Positions 1 to 5,290 of a stretch of 5,989 nt of DNA are shown piece after piece. The stretch's first letter is position 1. The number at the start of each line of letters is the position of its first letter. The position numbers and the translations under genes are program-made. The notes below the pieces were generated by a model. That model did not search any database, was not told the DNA's origin, and saw only the letters and a list, made by a program, of their open reading frames with translations. Source of the stretch: Rhodoferax sp. (lineage in GTDB: Bacteria > Pseudomonadota > Gammaproteobacteria > Burkholderiales > Burkholderiaceae_C); assembly GCA_030683195.1 (NCBI GenBank), contig JAUXQA010000434.1:1-5989 (forward strand), written 5' to 3'.

Positions 1-764
1 AGCTCGGACTCAAGCAGCACCTGGAAGACTCGCGCCGCGAGATGATTCACACCCTGAAGGCCGCCGCGCTGGCCAAGCCGCGCCAGCGCGTGGCGGCCAC
101 AGTCAGTCATGCTCCCGGCGCTGCAGCAGGTGCGTCGTCGCGCCCGGCCGTGCCGCGTTCGGCAGCGCTCAGCGGGGTACACGCTTTTGCCATGAACAAG
201 CCGGTGGTCATCGGCAGCTCGACCGGGGGCACCCAGGCCCTTGAGCAGGTGCTGCTGAGTTTGCCCGCCGATGCCCCCGGTATCGCCATCACCCAACACA
301 TGCCTGAGAAATTTACCGCCATGTATGCGCAGCGGCTCAACGGCATTTGCGCCATGGAGGTGCGTGAGGCCAAAGACGGCGACCGCCTGGAGCGCGGTGT
401 GGTGCTGATTGCCCCCGGCGGCCTGCACATGCAGTTGCGCAAGGCTGCGGGCCAGTATTTTGTGCATGTGGTGGATGGCCCCCCGGTGAACCGGCACAAG
501 CCCTCGGTGGACGTGCTGTTCAAATCTGCCGCCGAGTGCGCGGGGCGCGATATTTTGGGCATCATCCTGACCGGCATGGGTGATGACGGCGCTCGCGGCA
601 TGAAGATGCTGCACGATGGCGGCGCCCGTACCCTGGCGCAAAACGAGGCCACCTGCGTGGTGTTCGGCATGCCCAAAGAGGCTATCAAGCTGCAGGCGGT
701 CGATGAAATCTTGCCGCTGGAAGGCATGTCGCGGGCCATTTTGCAGTTTGACTCACGGGCTTAA
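1..764 (+). CDS. cheB: Chemotaxis protein CheB, protein-glutamate methylesterase/glutamine deamidase (5' end off the window)
   Basis: CheB demethylates (and deamidates) glutamate side chains of chemoreceptors in the cytoplasm, resetting receptor sensitivity; phosphorylation of its receiver by CheA activates it. The reading frame is open from the left edge, so the ATG at 42 is internal; the residues before it (LGLKQHLEDSRRE) fit the end of the receiver domain, which is missing. Numbering from that ATG, residues 10-50 are an Ala/Pro-rich linker and 52-235 the methylesterase domain. The catalytic triad is visible: Ser60 in GSSTGG (213-230), His86 in QHMP and Asp182 in GMGDDGARG. The CheB-like substrate loop region (VNRHKPSVDVLF) is present. 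The C-terminus is complete (TAA at 762-764). It is probably the last gene of a che operon running in from the left, since the next gene converges on it. Family assignment is near certain; I cannot tell which CheB paralogue it is. Confidence 0.95.
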   Translation, partial: LGLKQHLEDSRREMIHTLKAAALAKPRQRVAATVSHAPGAAAGASSRPAVPRSAALSGVHAFAMNKPVVIGSSTGGTQALEQVLLSLPADAPGIAITQHMPEKFTAMYAQRLNGICAMEVREAKDGDRLERGVVLIAPGGLHMQLRKAAGQYFVHVVDGPPVNRHKPSVDVLFKSAAECAGRDILGIILTGMGDDGARGMKMLHDGGARTLAQNEATCVVFGMPKEAIKLQAVDEILPLEGMSRAILQFDSRA

Positions 765-765
765 A

Positions 766-843
766 TGCTATATTTACAATAGCTTCTGAGGCATATAAAA
801 CGCCGGCTAGAGGCCGATTTTGTTCATATTTTGGTGCAAAATC
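766..843. repeat. Candidate dispersed intergenic repeat of Comamonadaceae type
   Basis: This spacer is clearly more AT-rich than the flanking genes. It opens with the small inverted repeat GCTAT (767-771) / ATAGC (779-783) and contains GCTAGAGGCCGATTTTG (806-822). The layout, a GCTAT..ATAGC hairpin followed some 25 bases later by GCTAGAGGCCGATTTT, matches from memory a short repeat found many times between genes in Rhodoferax, Polaromonas and Acidovorax. Only one copy lies in this window, so repetitiveness is not shown here. The limits are approximate. Confidence 0.45.
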
Positions 844-850
844 AGTCGGC
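793..850 (-). terminator. Probable intrinsic terminator of the solute-binding protein/histidine kinase operon
   Basis: Read on the minus strand just after the kinase stop codon, AGTCGGC (844-850) pairs with GCCGGCT (802-808) with one G-U pair. The adjoining CAAAATC (837-843) pairs with GATTTTG (816-822), leaving a seven-base bulge (809-815) and a 14-base loop. The stem is followed on the minus strand by GTTTTATAT (801-793), a short U-rich tract as expected of an intrinsic terminator. In the cheB direction the same stem lacks a U-tract, so termination there is less clear. Confidence 0.5.
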
Positions 851-856
851 AGCGCC

Positions 857-3022
857 TCAGGGGCTGGTGTGGCGCGCCAGCATGTCGCGCAGTGTGCTGG
901 CGTTGATCGGCTTGCTCAGGTAGTCGTTCATGCCGCTTTGCAGGCACTCAATCCGGTCGGTGCCCATGGCGTTGGCCGTGAGGGCGATGATGGGTACCCG
1001 GTGTGGCCCGGACTCCTGGCTGCGAATCAGGGCTGTGGCTTGCAGACCGTCCATGACCGGCATTTGCACATCCATCAGCACCACATCCCATTGCGCGGTC
1101 GGAAACAGGTCAACCGCTATTTGTCCGTTTTCCGCCAGCGTCACGGTGTGACCCCATTTGTGCAGCAGTGTGGTGACCAGAAGCTGGTTGACGGGATGAT
1201 CCTCCGCCAGCAAGACATGCAGGGCACGCACGGGGGCGGTCGGCGAAGCAACAGGCGTCTGCGGCGGTTGATCGGGCGTAGCCTGCACCGCACCTAGTTT
1301 CAGGGTGAAGTGAAAGCTGCTGCCTTGGCCTGGCACACTGTCAACCCCGAGTTGCCCACCCATCAGCTCCACCAGGCGTGCACTGATGGTCAGCCCCAAA
1401 CCTGTGCCACCGAACTGGCGGGTGATGGACGTGTCGGCTTGGGAGAAGGCTGAAAAAATCAGTTTTTGTTTGTCCGGCGCAATGCCCACGCCGGTGTCGC
1501 TCACCGAAACCTTGACCTCGTAGCCCGCAGCGGCCTGACCTACCCAAGCCAGCTGCACGCTCACGCTGCCGGCCTGAGTGAACTTGATGGCGTTGTCGCA
1601 CAGGTTGGTGAGCACTTGCCGGATGCGACCGGGGTCACCCAGCAAGGATGTCGGCAGGTCGGCGGGTATGGTGCAGTCCAGTGTCAGCCCTTTTTGTTGG
1701 GCGCGTATTTGAATACCGGCCAGGGTGTCGGTGACCAGCGTGGCCAGATCAAACGGGATGCACTCCAGCTCCAGCTTGCCCGCCTCGATCTTGGAGAAGT
1801 CCAGGATTTCATTGAGGATCACCAGCAGCGACTGCGCCGAGTTTTTGACGGTATCCAGGTAGTGGCGTTGGGTGGCGTCCAGCGTTGTGCCCAAGGTCAA
1901 GTCGGTCATGCCGATGACGCCGTTCATGGGGGTGCGCAGCTCATGGCTCATGTTGGCCAGAAATTCGCTTTTGGCCCGGTTCGCTGCCTCGGCCTTGTCT
2001 CGTGCGAGTGCGATTTCGCGCTGCTGCTGCAGATCCAATTGCTCGTCCCGACGAATCCGGCGCGCCAGCAGAACGGTGCCGCCCATCACCATGGCCAACG
2101 CCGCCAGTGTGGCGCTCAACACCCCCAGGGTGCGGCCCCGCCAGGGGGCCAGCGTGGCTTGGTCATCGATGCGAACCGTGACAAAGAACGGGTAACGCGT
2201 GGAAGTTCTGAAAGCCATCAGGCCGTTACTCAGCTCGGTGCCGAGTTCTTCAAGCTGGATACGTTCACGCAAGGCCGCCGGTGAAAAATCGAGTCCGGTG
2301 GGTACCGCCTCGGTGCTGACCAGTATTCGCCCGTCGAGCCGGACCCACTGAAAGCGGTCTGTCTCCGACTGGTTGAAACGACTTTGCCGCCCCAGCAGGT
2401 GGTCCGGGTTGATGGCTGCCACCACCCACGTCGCCTCTGGTCCAGTGCCCAGCCGCAGGACAGCGGGTATGAACGAGGGTTGCTCAGCGCCGCCCGGCTG
2501 TGCGAGTGTGGTGATGCGCCCGCTGCTCAGGTCCCGCCCCTCCCACACGGGGCCCAGGCGCAACGTGCTCTTGAGGAGGGTGCCGCTGTCAGCGGGGAAG
2601 AACTGGCTGAGGTCAATGGCAACACCCACATTGGCCGGGTTGGTGCTGGCGTACACCGTGTGCGCGGCATTCAATACCGACAGGGAGCGCAGCGCGGGCT
2701 GGTTGAATTGCAGGCGTTTGAGCTGTTGGCTGAGGTCGTCACCCGGGGTGCTCAGCAGAGGTTGGTCCGAGGTTTCGGCCACGGTGTAGATGGTGTTTTC
2801 AATCAGCTGCAGAGTCTGGCTGGTCTGGTCTTCAAAAATCAGCGCATTGCTTTGCGCGCGCTGCAACTGGCGATCCAGCAGAACGGCGCGGTCCTTGTAA
2901 CTGAATATGGCCACGGCACCCAGCACCGCCAGTACAAACAGGCCCAGGAAACCGTAGGCCAGCCGGGAGTAACCCCCGGATTTGACCAAAATACTGTCCA
3001 CAACGGCCTGGGGGGAATCCAT
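857..3022 (-). CDS. Membrane-bound hybrid histidine kinase with Cache-like periplasmic sensor and C-terminal receiver
   Basis: Predicted sensor kinase of 721 residues. Two hydrophobic segments (about 22-41 and 299-320) enclose a periplasmic domain (about 43-297) that looks like a double Cache/PDC sensor, including RSLSVLN and VYASTNP. A short helical stretch (325-350) leads into HisKA with SEFLANMSHELRTP, phospho-acceptor His360. The ATPase domain has the N box (Asn473, Asn477), G1 (DTGVGI, Asp509), F box (FSAF, 523-526) and G2 (GGTGLGL, 538-544). After a Pro-rich linker (581-598) comes a receiver (601-718) with Glu607/Asp608, phospho-acceptor Asp651, Thr682 and Lys704. All catalytic residues are intact; there is no PAS, HAMP or HPt domain. 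The ATG overlaps the upstream gene's stop by one base (TGATG) and has a partial ribosome site, GAAG, a few bases before it, so translation is probably coupled. Ligand unknown; likely partners are the upstream solute-binding protein and the receiver-GGDEF protein. Confidence 0.93.
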   Translation of the reverse strand: MDSPQAVVDSILVKSGGYSRLAYGFLGLFVLAVLGAVAIFSYKDRAVLLDRQLQRAQSNALIFEDQTSQTLQLIENTIYTVAETSDQPLLSTPGDDLSQQLKRLQFNQPALRSLSVLNAAHTVYASTNPANVGVAIDLSQFFPADSGTLLKSTLRLGPVWEGRDLSSGRITTLAQPGGAEQPSFIPAVLRLGTGPEATWVVAAINPDHLLGRQSRFNQSETDRFQWVRLDGRILVSTEAVPTGLDFSPAALRERIQLEELGTELSNGLMAFRTSTRYPFFVTVRIDDQATLAPWRGRTLGVLSATLAALAMVMGGTVLLARRIRRDEQLDLQQQREIALARDKAEAANRAKSEFLANMSHELRTPMNGVIGMTDLTLGTTLDATQRHYLDTVKNSAQSLLVILNEILDFSKIEAGKLELECIPFDLATLVTDTLAGIQIRAQQKGLTLDCTIPADLPTSLLGDPGRIRQVLTNLCDNAIKFTQAGSVSVQLAWVGQAAAGYEVKVSVSDTGVGIAPDKQKLIFSAFSQADTSITRQFGGTGLGLTISARLVELMGGQLGVDSVPGQGSSFHFTLKLGAVQATPDQPPQTPVASPTAPVRALHVLLAEDHPVNQLLVTTLLHKWGHTVTLAENGQIAVDLFPTAQWDVVLMDVQMPVMDGLQATALIRSQESGPHRVPIIALTANAMGTDRIECLQSGMNDYLSKPINASTLRDMLARHTSP

Positions 3023-3828
3023 CAGTTCTTCACAACAATGGGATCAAGCTTGTAACGGCTGGCGGCCTTGAGCAAGCGCCCGTCGCGCTTGATGTCACTC
3101 ACAAATTGTTCCATGCGTTTGAACCACACATCGTCACCCGGTGCCACGGCATAGGCATAGTTGGTCATGTGGTAGGTGCTGGCGGGTGAGATCAGGCGGG
3201 CCCAGTCGGTGGTCTCCAGCATGCGCCGGCTGTAGGGGAAGTCGGTCATGAACACATCGGCCCGGCCAGATTCCACTTCCTGTTCCCGTGCCAGGGGCGT
3301 ATCGACCACCAGCAATTGCGCCGCCTTGAGCCGGTCGCGCATGATGGGCTCGTGCAGGGTGCCCTTCATGACGGCAACCACCACACCGGGCTTGTCAATG
3401 TCATCCCAGGTCTTCAGGCGCCGGTTGTTGCGGTTGGTGATGGCGTAAATGTCACTGGCCAGGGTGGGTTGGGTGAAGCGCAGCTTGTCGGTGCGTTGGG
3501 GTGTGATGCCGACTGCGAACATGGCCACATCGCAGCGCTTGCCGGTGACATCAGGTATCAGCTTGGCAAAGGAGCTGTCCACAAACGTGACCCCCACGCC
3601 CAGGTCTTTGCCGAGTTCCAGCGCCAGATCGGTATCTACCCCGTTCAGCTGTAGTGTTTTGGGGTTGCGCAGGCTGACGCCGTAGTAGTCAGGCCAAATG
3701 CACACGCGCACTTCACGGGCGGCCTGTATCCGGTCAAGCAGGTTGGCAGGCACTTGGGCCTGGGCACTGGCCAAACAAAGCAGGCCAAGCGCCAGGGACA
3801 GCACGGGGCGAAGAGAATAAGTTTTCAT
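3022..3828 (-). CDS. Periplasmic family-3 solute-binding protein (amino-acid-binding type), probably a sensory subunit
   Basis: A 268-residue secreted protein, the usual length for SBP_bac_3 proteins such as HisJ/GlnH relatives. It has a signal peptide (Lys2, hydrophobic 8-20, likely cleavage after AQA at residue 24) and no lipobox, so a soluble periplasmic protein is expected. Family signs include NGVDTDLALELGKDLG (62-77), the ligand-pocket segment AVGITPQRTDKLRFTQP (105-121) in which Arg112 is at the position that usually binds the ligand carboxylate, and VESGRADVFMTD (185-196) with the usual second-lobe acid. No permease or ATPase gene is visible. Its stop codon overlaps the kinase start, so I infer that it binds a small molecule and presents it to the kinase, rather than serving transport. 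The ligand cannot be told from sequence. The ribosome site is weak (only CAGG about 12 bases upstream). Confidence 0.88.
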   Translation of the reverse strand: MKTYSLRPVLSLALGLLCLASAQAQVPANLLDRIQAAREVRVCIWPDYYGVSLRNPKTLQLNGVDTDLALELGKDLGVGVTFVDSSFAKLIPDVTGKRCDVAMFAVGITPQRTDKLRFTQPTLASDIYAITNRNNRRLKTWDDIDKPGVVVAVMKGTLHEPIMRDRLKAAQLLVVDTPLAREQEVESGRADVFMTDFPYSRRMLETTDWARLISPASTYHMTNYAYAVAPGDDVWFKRMEQFVSDIKRDGRLLKAASRYKLDPIVVKN

Positions 3829-3868
3829 GGGGTCGATGACCTGGATGGTGAGTGAGGTGGTGGCAGGG

Positions 3869-4063
3869 TCACCGGCGCATAGCGCCAGCGGCGTTGACTA
3901 GGAGGGCGAGGGCTGTGTCAGCGCCATAGCTCAGGCTGGAGGCTGCCGGGCGGGGGGCCGTCGGTACCAGCAGCTGCCGCTCCAGGCTGTGGGGCAGCCA
4001 GCGGACAAGGGCACATGGACCGGTTTTGAAGATCCTGTCCGAGGCCGGCTTGAACTGATTCAT
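3869..4063 (-). CDS. Possible small hypothetical protein (64 residues), weak
   Basis: An ATG-started frame of 64 codons with no family I recognise, no signal peptide and no clear membrane segment; it is rich in Arg, Ala, Leu and Pro. In its favour: roughly three quarters of its codons end in G or C, like the real genes here; a GCAGG lies just before the ATG; and it falls on the same strand in the gap between two genes. Against it: an overlapping 71-codon frame (TTG start, 3918-4133) covers most of the same DNA, and frames of this length arise by chance in GC-rich DNA. It may equally be non-coding or a decayed gene. Confidence 0.2.
   Translation of the reverse strand: MNQFKPASDRIFKTGPCALVRWLPHSLERQLLVPTAPRPAASSLSYGADTALALLVNAAGAMRR
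3874..3886. repeat. Tight inverted repeat upstream of the solute-binding protein gene
   Basis: GGCGC (3874-3878) and GCGCC (3882-3886) are perfect arms around a three-base loop. No U-tract follows on either strand, so it is not a typical intrinsic terminator. It sits about 45 bases before the solute-binding protein start and could shape the leader RNA, but short GC-rich repeats like this also arise by chance. Confidence 0.3.
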
Positions 4064-4150
4064 GCGCCTGCTTTTCTGGTTCTTCTTTCACAGGCATCGC
4101 GCAGGCGCTTGAGGTGCGCGGGTCGCCAGGCAATCATGGTGCTTCTTGAA

Positions 4151-5143
4151 TCAAGCCGGTTTTAGTGATTCACCACAAACGCGGCCCCGCCCGGCATTTT
4201 TGGCCCTGTAGAGCTGTGCGTCTGCTGCGGCCAGCAGGGAGTCCGCGTCGCCTGGTGTGCTGGCATAGCGCCCGGCAACCCCCAGGCTGATGGTGACGAC
4301 CTGGGCCGTTCCTGCGTCAACATGTGCAATGGCTTGGCCTCTAACCTGTTGCTCCAGCTCACGGGCGATGTTCATCGCGTCGATGAAGTCGGTTTCAGGA
4401 AGAATGCAGGCAAACTCTTCGCCGCCGTAACGGGCCACCAGGTCAGCGGGCCTGCGCAGGCCTGTCTTCAAGGTGGCTGCAATCTGGCGCAGGCAGTCAT
4501 CACCGGCTTGATGACCGTAATGGTCGTTATAACGTTTGAAAAAGTCCACATCCAGCATGATCAAGGACAACGGTGACTGGTTGCGCAGTGCCCGCGCCAT
4601 TTCCATGGCCAGCTGCTTGTCGAAGTAGCGGCGGTTATAGACGCCGGTAAGTCCGTCCAGAAACACCAGCTTGCGCATCAAATCCGACTGCAGCTTCAAC
4701 GTGAGGTGTGTCTTGACACGAGCCCGAACCACCGCCGGGTTGACCGGCTTGCTGATGAAGTCCACCGCCCCGGCCTCCAGGCCCCGTGTCTCTTGCGCGG
4801 CGTCGTTGTGGGCGGTGACAAAAATCACGGGAATATTGCGGGTGGCCTCGTCGTTGTGCAGTCGGGCGCAGACCTCGAACCCATCCATGCCTGGCATCAC
4901 CACATCCAGCAGCACCAGATCAGGCGGGTTGTTCTGACAGATTGCCAGTGCCTGCACGCCACTGGTGGCCATGAAAACCTGAAACTCAGCCGCAAAAATC
5001 TGGTTCATCACCTGAATGTTGATGGGCTGATCATCCACCACCAGGAGCTTGGGTTTGACAGGCGAGCTATCAAGCAATGAGGCTATTGAAGCGTCGTCGT
5101 TAAACATGGTGGCGAGGTGAGCTTGGTTGGGAAATCTGCTCAT
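4151..5143 (-). CDS. Response regulator with receiver and GGDEF domains, predicted diguanylate cyclase
   Basis: Predicted cytoplasmic enzyme that joins two GTP into cyclic di-GMP when its receiver is phosphorylated. Of 330 residues, 32-150 form the receiver: Asp37/Asp38, phospho-acceptor Asp80 in LVLLDVVMPGMDG, Thr110 and Lys132 (SKP). The GGDEF domain (about 158-327) begins with DGLTGVYNRRYFD. It shows the metal-binding Asp198 in LDVDFFKRYND, Asn206, the active-site signature GGEEF (240-244), and an intact inhibitory I-site RPAD (231-234) five residues before it. All key residues are present, so activity with product feedback is expected. The frame closes three codons upstream of the ATG at 5143. 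That start has no ribosome site and lies upstream of the expected start point of the promoter at 5145-5173, so Met13 (ATG at 5105-5107) is a real alternative and would leave the receiver whole. Probable output of the neighbouring kinase. Confidence 0.93.
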   Translation of the reverse strand: MSRFPNQAHLATMFNDDASIASLLDSSPVKPKLLVVDDQPINIQVMNQIFAAEFQVFMATSGVQALAICQNNPPDLVLLDVVMPGMDGFEVCARLHNDEATRNIPVIFVTAHNDAAQETRGLEAGAVDFISKPVNPAVVRARVKTHLTLKLQSDLMRKLVFLDGLTGVYNRRYFDKQLAMEMARALRNQSPLSLIMLDVDFFKRYNDHYGHQAGDDCLRQIAATLKTGLRRPADLVARYGGEEFACILPETDFIDAMNIARELEQQVRGQAIAHVDAGTAQVVTISLGVAGRYASTPGDADSLLAAADAQLYRAKNAGRGRVCGESLKPA

Positions 5144-5144
5144 G

Positions 5145-5173
5145 ATAATGGATCACGGCCTGCAGGCCGTCAA
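5145..5173 (-). promoter_or_regulatory. Candidate sigma70 promoter for the receiver-GGDEF gene
   Basis: On the minus strand, TTGACG (5173-5168) and CATTAT (5150-5145) are separated by exactly 17 bases. They match the -35 consensus at five of six positions and the -10 at four of six. Transcription would start near 5138, just inside the reading frame counted from the ATG at 5143, which would make Met13 (5107) the first usable start with about 30 bases of leader. No competing promoter is evident in this 147-bp gap for the minus strand. Confidence 0.5.
5155..5170. promoter_or_regulatory. Perfect 16-bp palindrome, candidate operator
   Basis: ACGGCCTGCAGGCCGT is a perfect palindrome without a loop, the form expected of a site bound by a dimeric regulator. 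It takes up most of the spacer of the candidate promoter facing the cyclase gene and overlaps the last three bases of its -35 hexamer, a position typical for repression. No regulator gene is visible in the window. Low sequence complexity (GGCC arms) means chance cannot be excluded. Confidence 0.4.
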
Positions 5174-5175
5174 GT

Positions 5176-5186
5176 GCCGCAGCGGC
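5176..5186. repeat. Short inverted repeat next to the 16-bp palindrome
   Basis: GCCGC and GCGGC flank a single A. It lies just upstream of the -35 of the cyclase promoter and about 105 bases before the pyruvate kinase start. It could be a second protein site beside the larger palindrome, but at five base pairs per arm the evidence is thin. Confidence 0.2.
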
Positions 5187-5251
5187 TCCGTGGCCCCAGT
5201 GCGCCGGGCTGGGACGCTCATGAGATTGATGCGGGCGTGTAACTGCTTCCA

Positions 5252-5260
5252 TGTGAAAAT
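5252..5260 (+). promoter_or_regulatory. Weak candidate extended -10 element for pyk
   Basis: TGTGAAAAT offers a TGn extension followed by GAAAAT, which agrees with the -10 consensus at four of six positions. No -35 lies at the right distance: TTGATG at 5226-5231 is 23 bases away. A start near 5267 would give a short leader containing the ribosome site. This is the best of several poor candidates on the plus strand. Confidence 0.15.
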
Positions 5261-5276
5261 CAGTGACCATAACCAA

Positions 5277-5282
5277 AAGGAG
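5277..5282 (+). promoter_or_regulatory. Strong ribosome binding site of pyk
   Basis: AAGGAG lies eight bases before the ATG at 5291 and fixes the pyruvate kinase start. It is the only strong Shine-Dalgarno sequence in the window; those of the minus-strand genes are partial or absent. Confidence 0.9.
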
Positions 5283-5290
5283 ACTCCCGC

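Larger units (their letters stand above)
3829..4150. other. 322-bp intergenic stretch inside the minus-strand gene cluster
   Basis: This stretch separates the cyclase gene from the solute-binding protein gene. I see no recognisable protein family, tRNA or insertion sequence, and no hairpin followed by a U-tract on the minus strand, so readthrough from the cyclase gene is possible. It holds one weak 64-codon minus-strand frame (listed separately) and a tight inverted repeat, GGCGC-ATA-GCGCC (3874-3886), about 45 bases before the solute-binding protein start. No convincing promoter for that gene was found by eye. Confidence 0.6.

Noticed and set aside
107..739. Long minus-strand open frame (210 codons) opposite cheB
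   Set aside because: It lies wholly antisense to a gene with a clear catalytic triad, has a Ser/Arg/Pro/Met-rich composition typical of the reverse of GC-rich coding DNA, and matches no family I know.
1466..2284. 272-codon plus-strand frame opposite the kinase gene
   Set aside because: Gln/His/Gly-rich composition is the usual mirror of GC-rich coding sequence. The opposite strand encodes intact HisKA and ATPase motifs across the same span.
2384..3055. 223-codon plus-strand frame opposite the kinase sensor domain
   Set aside because: Antisense shadow of the Cache-like domain and first membrane segment; no recognisable domain or ribosome site.
4060..4137. 25-codon minus-strand frame after the cyclase gene
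   Set aside because: Has a purine-rich stretch upstream and an ATGA junction, but about half its third positions are A/T and it uses three AGA codons, unlike the real genes here.
5226..5243. TTGATG and TGTAAC as promoter elements for pyk
   Set aside because: TGTAAC starts only six bases after TTGATG, and neither has a partner hexamer at 16-18 bases.
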